From: Patagioenas fasciata
Taxonomy: Eukaryota; Chordata; Aves; Columbiformes; Columbidae
Direction of reading: 5' to 3'
Length of the DNA stretch: 64,000 bases
NCBI RefSeq assembly: GCF_037038585.1
Contig: NC_092524.1
Span: 47,329,001-47,393,000, forward strand
Made by a program: the position numbers and the translations under genes. Of this stretch, positions 25,354 to 40,100 are shown one piece after another. Under the pieces are notes generated by a model. The model had not been told where the DNA came from, did no database searches, and saw only the letters and a program-made list of their open reading frames with translations. Positions within the stretch are counted from its first letter, which is position 1; the number at the start of each line of letters is the position of its first letter.

Positions 25354-28300
25354 TCAAGTAGTGTAATAGACATGAAAGAACAGAGTCTTATTGCGGAGGA
25401 GAGAGTAGGAGTTATCAAATTTCAGCAGGTAGATGCCCTCGCCTGGGTACTCGTGGCTGCCTGCCTGCACCTCCCGATGGCTGTTCCTCCGATACACGGG
25501 CATGATCTCTCCGTAGCGGTTTCGCAAATAGCTTTTGGAGCCCCTTTCCACGTCACCAACAGGGGCGAGTCCTGAGTGGGAGAGAAAAGACAAGTATGCC
25601 AGAGACAGTAAGGCACCAGGTAGTCCAGAAAATGATCAACAAGACCAGAACGCAGCAGAGACATGCAGTTATATGCAAGAGCAACTATAACAGCATTACC
25701 CATAGTGTCTGTTCCAACCTTTCTGCAAATAATAGTCACAAAATCCAGCTTTACTTATCATGACAAAGGACATGCCCAGAATCAGTTCTCTTGGAAATAG
25801 TGATGGGACAATTTCCGCTTGCCTGCCAGTCTGGTCTCCTCTCCCTGGACTTACCTTTTAGACACCTCACTGCTTTCATACACACAACAATGGTGTGGTG
25901 ATATAGATCTGAAGCCAAAGAAAGGCGAGAGAGCCCTTAGCTGTAACCTCACTGTGTTATGTCCTCAATTCACTTCTCCAAGAGGATTCATTATACAGAA
26001 ACCTACCTCTCTTTGGAGAACTCACAAAATTAATTTCAGACACACACTCCCTCCCCAGCTACACTGGTCACACATACACTGAAGCCACAGAACATGCAAC
26101 ATTGCTGTGTGCTTCACAAGTACAAAGACACAGGTAGCAATCCTCTCTCAAACACAGTCAGCAAGAGCTACTGATGTACTGTGGGGAAAAAACCACCAAA
26201 GAAAAAAACTCCAGAAACAAAACCTTTTTTCTCTTACTCATCACCAGAAATTTCTCAGTCTGAGAAGCTAAGAAAAACAGTTATATTTCAGAGCCTAATC
26301 TTTTATCAGCTAGAAATTCAACAAGTGAGTTCTGATTTTATTTTACAATGTGATCAATTTTAAGAACACTCTTGGAGAAGGACAGCCATTGACATATGCT
26401 GAAGCAGGAAGGGCTAAATGCTTTCTCATCACAGTCTAACCAAGAACCCAAAAGGCAGCAGAGATAACAAGTGGGCTGAGTAAACAAAGCAGATGGAAAC
26501 TACAGCATCTGGCAGACACTCTCATAGCTTGGCAACAAGCACCACAAATTAACCCTTATAAGCTCTGCACTAACCTTCAATTTCTTCCTCCTCCTCTTCA
26601 TCCTCCTCATCACTGGATTCGCTGACCTGCACAGTAATGGCAGTGCTAGTAACTGCAGTCCAGTCAAAATAGACTCCAAACCCAATGTCGTAGTCATCCG
26701 TAGCAAACTCCCAACAAATGCATTTCCCATCAGGATGAGTTGGCACACGGACTGTCACCACTTCGCCTCGCTTCACTACCATCCGGCCATTTTTCTCCCT
26801 TCCCATCTTGGCTTTGAATTCCTTCGTCTTCTCTGTGGTCCACATGGTGGGTGGAGCCAAAGGGGGAGGCTGAGCTGAGAAGGGAAAAGATCATGGGCTC
26901 ACCTGAGTTTTCACTACTGACAAACTGTTATCTGAAAACAGCGAAGATATTTCTGATAAGGTTTTTGCATTCTGAAGCCTGCTCCCAGAAGCCTTGGATG
27001 TGAAGTTTTCCCACTCGTTTATCAGGAGCCCAAATTTCCAGCAGGCATTAGCAGTATTTCCAGGACACCCTCTGCTCTTCTCTAGCCAGAGCTAGCACTT
27101 AAAAAGCGGCCCCAGCAAGTGTTTTCCTTTCAGGACTCACCTCTCCTCTGCTCCCCAAGGAGGTCAGCAGTCTCTAGCTCAGCTGAAAGGATATCCACAG
27201 CACCAGTATGATCTGACTGAATCATGACTATATCCCCTGCTCCTTGAGGTACATGGTAGCTGGTTAATCGAACAGCAGCTTCCTGCACAAAGTACATAAG
27301 AACCATTGTCACAAAGACCATCATGGTAAGAAAATCACCAGCTGGATTTGAAACAACTCGTTTGTAATTCAGACATCTTTCTGAAGCCAAGTCAGACCCG
27401 GCAGAAGTTTCTATTAGTTAAAATGAATTGGCTGGCTCTGGCACATCTCTGCATTATTCCCCCCACAGCACCAAAGTAATGAACTTTGAAGTCAAATTCT
27501 GCATCAGTCTCACAAATTACACACCCCTTGGCCTCTCCAGGAGTCTCTAGGCAGGCACATCTTTGCATCTGCCTCAGAGTTAATTGTTGCCTCTCAACAA
27601 AGCAACAGCCATACAGATTTAGCTGCCTACTTTTGGAAAGAATTCCCACGACACAGTCTCTCTAGGGGAAACCTTTCAGCTCTGTGTGTACCTACTACAG
27701 CCACAATCAAACTGTCATTTGCTGTGTTCACTAGTGCCAGCCGTCTCTCTTTGTATATGCAAACTCACAGCTCCTGAACTGGGTGCCACTTGCACAGATT
27801 TTCCTGACTTTATCTGTAATGCAAATGAACTGACAGCTCACCAAAGTCAACAAAAGCTGGCAGAGTCACTTTCAGTTCCTTCTTCCATTAATCTGCAGGA
27901 AGGGAATTTCCAGAATCCCCAGACAAGAGGCAGAAGATGAGAATAACCATGAAGCCTCAGTAAGCGAAAAACTGCAAGGAAGTGAGGACTACCCAAAGAA
28001 ACAAGAGGGATCTTGCAAATCAGACCAATAACATTTACCTCCCATTAATGTATAGAAAAAATATAACTGAATCTACCTTAAAACTGCTTTTGTCTTAACA
28101 CAACCCTTAAAGCCTCAGTCCATAGCCATAAGCACAGCAGTAGAGTGGAAGAATTTTTGCTGCACCTCTTTCCCTGCTTTCAGGCATAAGAAGCACCCAC
28201 CTACCTCTTTGAGGGACCGGATTTGGTTGGGCAGTTTTTCTTCTACTTCCTGGTTCTCCAAAGTGCCAGCACCTTCCTTCAAATCCTCTGTTGCGCCCAC

Positions 28301-31300
28301 ACTCACGATCGACCCAATCTGTGACCTTTTGGAGGAAGACAACACTAAAATTCAGGACTTGCACCCCAGGTACAGCCAGCAGAGGAATCACTCTGCTCTA
28401 AAACTTGAATTCAAAGAGATTGAAGAGAACAAGCTTCTGGTGAGCACCCACCAATGCACAAAAAGTTCTTTGCACCCCAGTCCTGCCTTCATCTCCACAT
28501 AACCATCTTCCATGTGAGCCAGAGGGAGCCACTTCAGTGAGATATGCACAACTTACTGTCCTTTAGATTACAGTAATCCAGTGCACTCACCCCACAGCAT
28601 GCCAGCTCACCAACACTATACCAAGTGCAGAAATCAGTAGCAACCTTTCTGCTCAAGAAAAGACAACTGCTTTTATGCCAGCTACTACATGACATCTGCA
28701 TATTCCATCAGAGGTGAACTAGATCAGTGAAAGGATTCAGTTCTGACAGCCTGAAAATGCCCTCTATTGAAGTGGCCCATTTTGCCTTCCAGTTAGCAAT
28801 CCCAAGAGATACAGGGAGCACCCATGTGTCTCCCTGCCATATTCAAATAGGGTTTGTTTGTCTGTGCAGCACAAGACATACAATGGCAGCACAATAATAG
28901 GAAGGGGGTGCAAATACTGCACTGTGACAAGAGGCAAAGGACATGCTAGAACAAAAAGAAATGTATGGAGCGGGGAAAAAAATATAGCTGCAAAGCATTA
29001 TCATCCCAAGCAAACTCAGATGCCAGAAGAGTCTCCTCTGTTGTATTCTCATATGTGAAACTTCCATGGGAAGCAACCTAGTCTTTAAGAATAGAAACAA
29101 CTGCTCTTTTGAAAAACAAAGCCTCTCATAGTGCTATAAAACAAATTTCAGCTGCCTTGGTCTAAAGGGTCAGAAACATGAGAACAGAGCAGTAATGGAA
29201 AATATGTGTATTTCCGCAAATTACTCCTTTCACAAATGAGAAATATTCTCATTTGCTAGGGAGCAGACTATCAGTATAGTGTGCAATAGTTTAAAAAAAT
29301 CATTTAAAAAACCCCATACACAGCTCAACTCAGGCACATTTCTTGCTGCATCCATAGAGCAGACTACAAAAAAGCAAATGTGGCTTTTGTTTCCCAATCT
29401 TTACTCCTAAGAGGGGTACAGATTTTATCCAGAAATAAAGCCATTTCTTACTTAAATTCTCTCAACAGTGCGGTTTCCTAGAAAGGGCACGATACACCAG
29501 AAGATCTGCAAGAACAACTCAAATGACCTGAATACCAGGATACACAAAATGGCAGCAGATGGAAAATATAAAACAAGGCGGGACACTTGGATGGCACAGA
29601 TTTAAAGGAAGAGCTCTCAGAGTGATCTGTAAAAATTTCTCTGTTAGCCCAGGAAAAATTGCCATTGTTTTCCAGACAATGTGCTTTTTAGCTTTGCAGT
29701 TTCATGATCACACCTAGAAGGGTTATTTGGTTACTTGCTACCATGGGTGCACACATCTGCTCAGAAGGCTCTCCATCAACATAGGAGCTAACAGCTCAGG
29801 AAATTTTTCTTCCAGACACCACTGAAGCCCAAGAGTCTCACTGGAAGACTAGGAAGCGCTACACAAGCTTTATAAGCAGATTTGCAAAGACCAAGTTCAG
29901 TCAATTCCTCCTCACACAAAGCTTTTGGACCACCCCCATCCCTTTCAAAGGAGATCTAACTTAGACAAATTTATCAGGTAACATCCACAAGTATCCTGCA
30001 TCTACTTGGGCCATTTTGCTCACAGTCTACGTTAATATCTTCAAAGAAAATTAGAGGGCATAATAAAGAGATGGAAGAACACATTTGAAGTCAAGAAGGC
30101 TGATACAGATGCCACTAGCATCAAGCCAGGATGGTACCAAACTGCTGTTCTAGTAAGTAGGGTGATTTGCTGTTTTGCTGGAATTTCCGCCTGCCCCTTT
30201 TTGAATGAGCTTGTGGTTTATCTACTGTCTGATGTAATTAACTCATACATTTCTGAAATTGTAGCCTGTGCAACAAATGTATGATGGCAAATGAAATTCC
30301 ACTGTGTACAGCATTAGTGCTTGTAACCAATGCAATGACTTGGCCAGAAGCACAAGATGCCCAACAAATAGTAACAAGCCAAACATCTGATAAGAGAGTT
30401 GGTCAGCATTAATGGAGGAGTTACACAGAAAACAAGAAAAAACTCAAACCATTGTCATGAAAACAGTAAAAGGTGTTTTCTTGTTCAGCTTCTACCAGAA
30501 TTATAGGCAGTAGGAATGCTTAATTATTAAAGTGCCCTTCAGACAGGATAAAGTTTCCTGATGAAAGTTTATTAGATTGTTTAATGGACTACAAAACGTT
30601 GCAGGGTTCCTTCCAAGCTGAACGATTCTGTGATTTGAATAGCTGAGCCATGAACTACAATTCATCATTTCACAAGCTTTAAGACAACCTTAAGCCTGTA
30701 AGAACAACCCCTTCTATACCGATTCTGATATGTCCTGTTCCAAAGCAGACAATTCAGTCTCCTGTCCCTTCTCTTCACCTGCACAGAATCAACTGCTATG
30801 CAGAGGAGGTCATGGGATCAAACAGGTTGTCATGCATGTGGGCTACAATATACAAAAATATTTTCCTACCCGCTCCAAGAAGTACTGGACTCTGAAGAAT
30901 CAACCAGCTGATGTGCGGGCTCTGTCTTTTGCGCTGAGTCTTCATTTTCTAATAAGAAATAGAATATATGGAGAGAAAGTGAAATAAATTTTGGTCTTTA
31001 GAATATGCAGACAGGACAAAAAACTACAGCCAGCACTCAAATGTTGACAAGGTCACATGGTTGTGGAACAAAGAGTTGTGCCAAACAGTTTTTCACGTTA
31101 TGAGCTGTATCTAGCACCTTGCAGAACAAAGGTTTTCAATCATCTCAACCCTAGGAAAGGGAGAACAAAAACTCATATGTTTTTAGCGCAGAACCACTCT
31201 CAGAAGCAGGGTTCATTCCAGAACTGACAATCCTGGCTTTAGAAGGACAGAACACTACCAAATTTCATCATGTAAAACTGGGCTGACAAAGCCCTGGAAA

Positions 31301-32424
31301 AAGCAATCAGGCAGTGGTTCCCACAGGGCACTGATGAGATGGAAATTCCTAGGTCATTGCTGAAAGAAACTGTCTATAAAAATGGCTTCTGGTCTCCCCC
31401 GAGTCTCCTGAACTCTGGGAAAGCTCTGTCCCCATGACTGCAGTACGTGTTCCACAGCCCCGCTGTCTGACCGCATTAAGGCAGTGAACCGGGCATAGAA
31501 TCATAGAATGCTAGGGACTGGAAGGGACCTCGAAAGATCATCCAGTCCAATCCCCCTGCCGGAGCAGGAACACCTAGATGAGGCATGCACAAGTTCCAGC
31601 TCTCGCAGCTCTCCCATGACACACCTGACAGCCGCTGGCCGTTTCACAGGGTCAGTTCGGGGCCGGGAGGCACCTCCAGCCCCGGGCACACAGCACCAGC
31701 CCCCGGCAGACACTGCACGGCCGGCACAGCCCAGATCCCGGTCAGACGGGGTGTCTTTCACCGGGGAGAGCACCTTGTCTCTAATAAGTCTCCATCAGTC
31801 GTTTTTTCCACTTCAGGGAAGAACCACGGGGCACTGCTGCGGTAGCTGGGGGCGCTCCGCGGCGGGTGAGCCGAGTGCCCCGGGCGGCAGAGGCGGCTCG
31901 GGGCCCCCCGGCTGCGGGAGGGTGCGCCCGGGCATCGCATCGGCCCCTTCCCGGCAGCCAGCCGGGCGGTACGGCCAGGGTTCGCCCAGGACCAACTCCC
32001 GATGCTGCTGTCCGCAAGCGGTACCGTGTGTCACCGAAGCAAATGCCACCGTGGAAACGAGGGTTCTCCGGAAGGAACGGGGAATCCCACCACGGAAAAG
32101 AGACTCGCGGCATTCTCCGGGGCTGCGAGGCCAACACTAAAACACGCGCCTCCGAGCCAGCAGCCTCTCCTCAGGCAGCGCCCGGCAGCCCTCCCGCCAC
32201 CGGGGGTTCTCCTCAGGGATCCCGGCCGGGCTGCGACCGCTTTCCGCCGCCGGGCGGGAAGCGCGCAGACGGGTAGCCGCTCCCGCTACCCGCCACGGCC
32301 GGGCTGCCCCCTCCCCTGCCAAGCCCGTACCTGAGGGGTCCCGGGGCGCGGAGCGGCCGCCCGGCGCGCTGGCAGCCGGGGGCTCAAAGCGGGAGCCGGC
32401 GGCGGCGGCCAACACGCCCGACAT
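25354..32424 (-). CDS. TMED8: TMED8, GOLD-domain transmembrane emp24-domain protein 8
   Basis: GOLD-domain protein of the p24/TMED family by name; the domain typically serves cargo or membrane-protein interactions. Clear exons, 5' to 3': 27141-27282, 26575-26874 and 25354-25571. They join in phase and run from [13 protein letters not shown] through the GOLD domain ([37 protein letters not shown]) with an acidic run [13 protein letters not shown], and finish at [20 protein letters not shown] and HVYYTT-stop. A preceding exon ends at 28205 ([20 protein letters not shown]...RSLKE) and starts at 28318 or 28325. A likely first exon is 32331-32424 ([19 protein letters not shown]), at the CpG island. 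Its donor phase (1) fits neither acceptor at 28318 (0) nor 28325 (2), so an exon is probably missing between them or exon 1 differs. The gene is divergent from SAMD15. The C-terminal half is certain, the N-terminus is not. Confidence 0.85.
30570..30640 (+). mobile_element. Short, old CR1 LINE 3'-end fragment
   Basis: The stretch GGGTTCCTTCCAAGCTGAAC followed by GATTCTGTGATT matches the end of avian CR1 copies, where a GGTCCCTTCCAA block precedes the terminal ATTCTGTGA repeat. It is heavily diverged, so it is an old insertion. Confidence 0.5.
31495..31590 (-). mobile_element. CR1 LINE 3'-end fragment, about 95 bp
   Basis: Reads in reverse as the CR1 3' terminus: ATAGAATCATAGAATG, then GGAAGGGACCTC, GATCATCCAGTCCAA and CCCCCTGC. 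It shares the GAGCAGGAAC...CCTAGATGAGG variant with the 3' end of the larger copy at 52590-53628, so both look like the same subfamily. It is 5'-truncated, as most CR1 copies are. It lies at the edge of the TMED8/SAMD15 CpG island. Confidence 0.85.
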
Positions 32425-32754
32425 GGGCAGAGCTGAGCGGGCGGCCGGCGCGCGCGGAGCCGAAGGCGGCTGCCCGGCGCGGCAGAAAGAGCCGAGCGGG
32501 GCCGAAGCGTTGCGGCCACCGCCGGCGGAAACACCCGAGAGAAGGGGCGGCGGGAGCGAGCGGGTGCGTGCGAGCCAGGCAGAAGCGAGAGGGTGGTGCC
32601 TCGGTGCTCATCCCTCAGCCTCCCCCGTCGAAACGCAGCCAAGCAAAGAGTAGTTCTGCAGAGCCACCATGCGCAGATCGCAGGCTGTTTCGCAGGCTGA
32701 CAGCATCGAAGGGGTGGCGGAAAGGAAAACGGGGTACACCTCCCGGAAGTGGAG

Positions 32755-32768
32755 GTTGCCATGAGAAC
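32755..32768. promoter_or_regulatory. X-box-like RFX site beside an ETS-like site
   Basis: GTTGCCATGAGAAC matches the palindromic RFX consensus GTTGCCATGGCAAC at all but two positions. An ETS-like CCCGGAAGTG lies three bases upstream. RFX X-boxes mark many ciliary or testis genes. The site is 48 bp before the SAMD15 ATG. Prediction by motif only. Confidence 0.45.
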
Positions 32769-32815
32769 GGGGCCCCGAAAGGACGCGTTACCGTGGCCGC
32801 CCGGGGACGGCTCCG

Positions 32816-35779
<2,964 letters not shown>

Positions 35780-37129
35780 AGACTCACATAGCACTTTCAC
35801 CTTTGTAAGAAGCCCAGCAGGGACAGCAGAATATACCCTTACTTCCTTGAAGTTTGTCCAAGGAGGCACAGTTCCACCTTCTCCTGATTAGAGAAGAGAC
35901 CATTGCAGCTTTAGCTATTTGATGACAGCAAACATCCCCACATTGTGAACTAAGTGAAGCAGAAACACATCCCCACATCAGCTCTTTTCTGCAATGCTTC
36001 ATTTGCTTCCAGGAACTAAGTGAAGCAGAAGCTATAAATCAGACTGTACCACTGTCTGTCTTTCACTTCTGCTTCACAGTTGGTTAAAAAGACAAAAAAC
36101 AATCATAGACATTTTTTAGACATATTTTAATTACCAATGATTGATAACAACTTCCCTGTAGCCCAAGTGAATAGATTCTTCCCAGGCTTTGGTGTCTGCT
36201 GACTGGGCTCACTGTAAAGCCCAGACATAAGATAAATGGCTATACAATAACTGGTATACAGGTGTGGTGCCAGCTGCTGTCAGCAACCATAATTAAGCGA
36301 GGGGCCTATTTACAACATGCACAACTAATCCCTGGCCTCACCACAGAAATTATTTCCTGCGAGACAAACCCAGACCGTGGCTTATCGTAATAAACAGTAC
36401 TGAAACACATGATAGATGACAGCAGGAAGTACAAGAAAATACTGTAAGCCAAACTAGAGTATTTAAGGGATAAAAAATTGCTTTGTCCTGGGTGGATTCA
36501 GACAGAATATCCAGTTACCTCCTTTTTCCTTGAAAGAAGTATCGTGTAGTCTGTGGTGTGGTGGTGGTGGGGTGCATCATCGCCAGCAAGGAAGTATGAA
36601 TAAGTGCTGATTAAAGCCTGGCTCAACAAAAAGAGTGCTCGCGACTAAGTCATTAGTATTTTGTCTGCCATCAACAGCATCCTCAAGATCCTCCATGTAA
36701 AAACAAACAAACAAACAAAACAAAACACACAAACAAAAAACCCCTGGGCCCAATCCTCCAATCCTGTTTAGTTCTTCATGCCAAAGCTGTAGTGACTATG
36801 AAATAACTGTGATTTGGGTTTGTAATTCAGTTTCTATTGAGACTGCAATAGAAACCCAGTGAAACTGAAGCAGTTCGTAGGCCAAGATGACTATGTAATA
36901 ACCAAAGTCAGAATAAAATAAAGCAAGACTCTAGCAGTCAGGAAGAAACAAGCTTGCTGAGCCCATCTAGAGAGTGAAACTTGTAGAAGCAAGTGTGTAC
37001 ATAGGGTTATTGGCTGGAATATTTTAAAGAGTCTGGGAGTGAACAGTGCTGTTTTTTGCACCACTCAGTCCCATGGTGGAGTTGGGATGAGACCTCAGCA
37101 AAGCATTCTGCCTTGGGCTTCGTTATAGT
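35780..37129. other. Convergent region between SAMD15 and NOXRED1
   Basis: It holds the SAMD15 3' UTR and probably the NOXRED1 3' end. An 18-mer, GAACTAAGTGAAGCAGAA, occurs at 35947 and again at 36013. A CAAA-rich simple repeat lies at 36699-36740. No gene was seen. Confidence 0.5.
36699..36740. repeat. (CAAA)n-rich simple repeat
   Basis: Runs of AAAC/CAAA units with small interruptions, ending in CCCC. Confidence 0.85.
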
Positions 37130-40100
37130 TTATGTGGATTTAGAATCATAGTCAGCAGTTTCCTCTGGAGTTTCTGAGAAAATGACAGAAGCAGCTGTGG
37201 AGAATAGAGACTCATCGTCTATTGTCACACCAGGCTCCACTACAGCTGAAGTAAGAGATGTCTTGGTGCTGACGAGCACACATTGCTTTATAAGCCAGTC
37301 TCCAGAGGATGCTTGATGTGGTAGAGCAAGATGGCACTGGACAAACTCACTTTTTTCTAGCAGCTGGCTAAAGGGAAACTCTCTCATCTGTGCAGCTGTC
37401 AGGTCAAACCAGGGGAAGGTTCTGGGAAGAGAAAACAAGTAGAAACATTTATGGGCAATAACAGTCCAAAGCAGCTTGTTAATAATTTAACAAATAATGG
37501 TTTTCTTCAGTGTCTGACTATGAGTCTCTTTCTTGGGTCTCTGAGAAACAATCAGACTCAGAGATTTGAATCTAAAGTGTTTCAGACATTACTCTGCCAT
37601 GCGAAGCAAAACTGAGCCTAATAGCTCTAGAACAACCCTGCACAAGCAGGAGTCCTTTCCCTCAAGCACTATTCCCCTGACTTAACATCCTCAATAGTCT
37701 AGTCCATGATCTGCCGTAAGTTCATTACCTATAAGAACTGTCCTCTCTGGATATTCCCATAGGAATTTCTTTTTCTTCACCCAGTGCCCCAGTCCTGATC
37801 AGTGGCTTCAGACAACCCTGATAATTAGCCAAAAAGGAACCAGGAACAAAATAATGCAGGGATAATGGTCCAGGTCTTTTATTGCTAATGCATCACGTAA
37901 GGCAACCTTCTCTGGCAGGTGTGTGGTCTTAAGGGCAACACGCAGTTCAGCATCTTCCAAGACAGCAAGACAGCCCATGCTTCAGTTGTGGGATGAGGCA
38001 AGTTTCAGTGCAAAGAGGAAGCCTGGACAAGCAGTACCTCATCATTTAACCCTTTACTTACTCCTCTTGAGTCACTGAAGAGGCAAAACCTTTGCTGACA
38101 AAATTCTTGCACATAAACTGTGAGCAGGAAGTTTTCTGCTCTGCACAGATGGGGCAGCATTCAGGAAAACAGAGTAATTCCAGTGCCTTCTCGTGAGGCA
38201 GACCCTGCCACAGGCTGCTGTTCATGGCTGTGTAGAAAAAGGCCACCAGCCATTCAGCATTGACTCTTATTTTCCCTGCAGGACAAACAAAATCAAATGT
38301 TAATTACCAGTGTGCATACAGATGTGAAGAGATATTCTTATCTCACACTCCTGTGAAGAATTGCACAGGCAATCAGTCAGAGCTGGTTTATTTGAAACCT
38401 CTGATCTAGAATAATTTTAGGTGAGGGATACTGAAGTTAATAGTAACAAGTCTAGTATAGCTTGTATTTTCTGTAGGTCATTCTCAGTGAGTAAACAGCA
38501 CTCTTTTACAGGCTGCATGTAAAGTCATAGAACCATGTTGCCATCACTGCCTGACGAGCACTGTAGCTGCTTTAAGAGTGTTCAGCAACATGAGAATTAC
38601 AAGCGCACACAGAAATGTGTAATGAAATTGCGATGGAGAGGGGGTAGCAGCCAGCAATAGGAACAGCACAGCCATGGAAACAGAAGTTGAGCCTGAGGGA
38701 AAATAAAAATATTTTGGGCCATGTTCTTGCTCAGAAAGTGTATCTCAGCTCCTGCTCACTGATTTAACCTCAGAGCTACTATTGTTTCATGCAGTGATAT
38801 GGTAGCTCTAGAAACAGGTGGCACGTCCACGGACAGCAGAGCTCTTGAAAGAAAGGGCAACCCTTGGGCTCTAAGCAGAAAAACTGGTGAAGGAGACACA
38901 TAGCCTGTTTTGCCGAAAATAAGACCCACCCTGAAAATAAACCCTAGCATGATTTTTCAGGATTTTTGAGGATGCTCAAAATAGAAGCCCTACTCCAAAA
39001 ATAAGCCCTAGTTACAGTTCATTTTAAAAGTCAATTTAAATAGTGTCCAAGCAACTATACACATAAAAAGTTAAGCATCTTTTGGAGCAAAAATTAAATT
39101 AATATAAGACCCTGTCTTATTTTGGGGGAAACAGGATAGCGCCTCATTTTGCCCATCCACTTCTCATGCATGACTACACCTTTCCGTGCACCTTACTTCC
39201 ACTGCAGCTTTAGCTGTGGAGGGGCAGGATTTCTCTCGGAGGGTTTTTTTCCCCACACTGCCCTCCTAACTAACAAAATTACGGCCAGCCCAGACGCAGC
39301 CTTGAGTCATACAGCCAGGGAAACCATAGTGCACGACTTCTCAGAAGAAGCGCCGCCAACTTTAAGTGAAAAAAGAACTTTTACCTCGGGCAGCGCAGGG
39401 CAGGTTGCCTGCACAGCAGCAGGGGCTCGCAGCACCCTGGGACCGTCCCCTTTGCCCCCCACTCACCGACAGGCTTCTGGCTGGGGCTCTGGCACTGCGG
39501 CCTCACGGTGGCACGGTGGCAGAGGAGTTGTGCAGCCCGAGAGCGGGGCAGCTGGCGTGGGCAGCACTGGGGCTGGGAACGGAGGCTCCCGGGCTGCGCG
39601 GCGCCGGAGCAGGTGGCTGCGCAGCACGGTTGGGACCGTGGAGTCTTAAGGCCCTGGGTGAAGGAAACTCGGAAGAAGCCGCAGGGAATGCCCCACCGCA
39701 CCATCCATGGCTCAGTCAACGGTTGCTGGGATTCATCCCATTAACGGTTCTTAAAATGACTTATTTCCAACAGCCATTTTAAACAGCTAGAAAGGTTCTT
39801 CCTGTTTGATTGACCGCCATTGACTTGTGCTAAAATGATCCATGGGTGTTAACACTTCCAGTGGAGAGATGGCTGCAGCAGGGTTCTTAATTTTGCCATG
39901 TAGTGGTCTTTTTAAAGAATAAAAAGAACGAAGAAAAAAGGTGCAGCATGAAAGTCATCACTTGCACTTTTCTCCCCCAATGCACATAGGTCATACCACA
40001 AATGCAGTGGTGCAGGAACATGTCGAGGTCCGGGTCCCTCCCCACTGCAGGCACATTCCCTCAAGCAAGGTCTCTCCTTCCTCTTCTCCTCTCCTCAGCT

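Larger units (their letters stand above)
28326..32330 (-). other. TMED8 first-intron region
   Basis: About 4 kb between the 28205 exon and the probable first exon. It contains two short CR1 fragments (listed) and probably one unfound TMED8 exon. Nothing else was recognised. Confidence 0.4.

Noticed and set aside
31508-32762. Long frames on both strands in the TMED8/SAMD15 island
   Set aside because: GC-rich shadow frames without conserved motifs.
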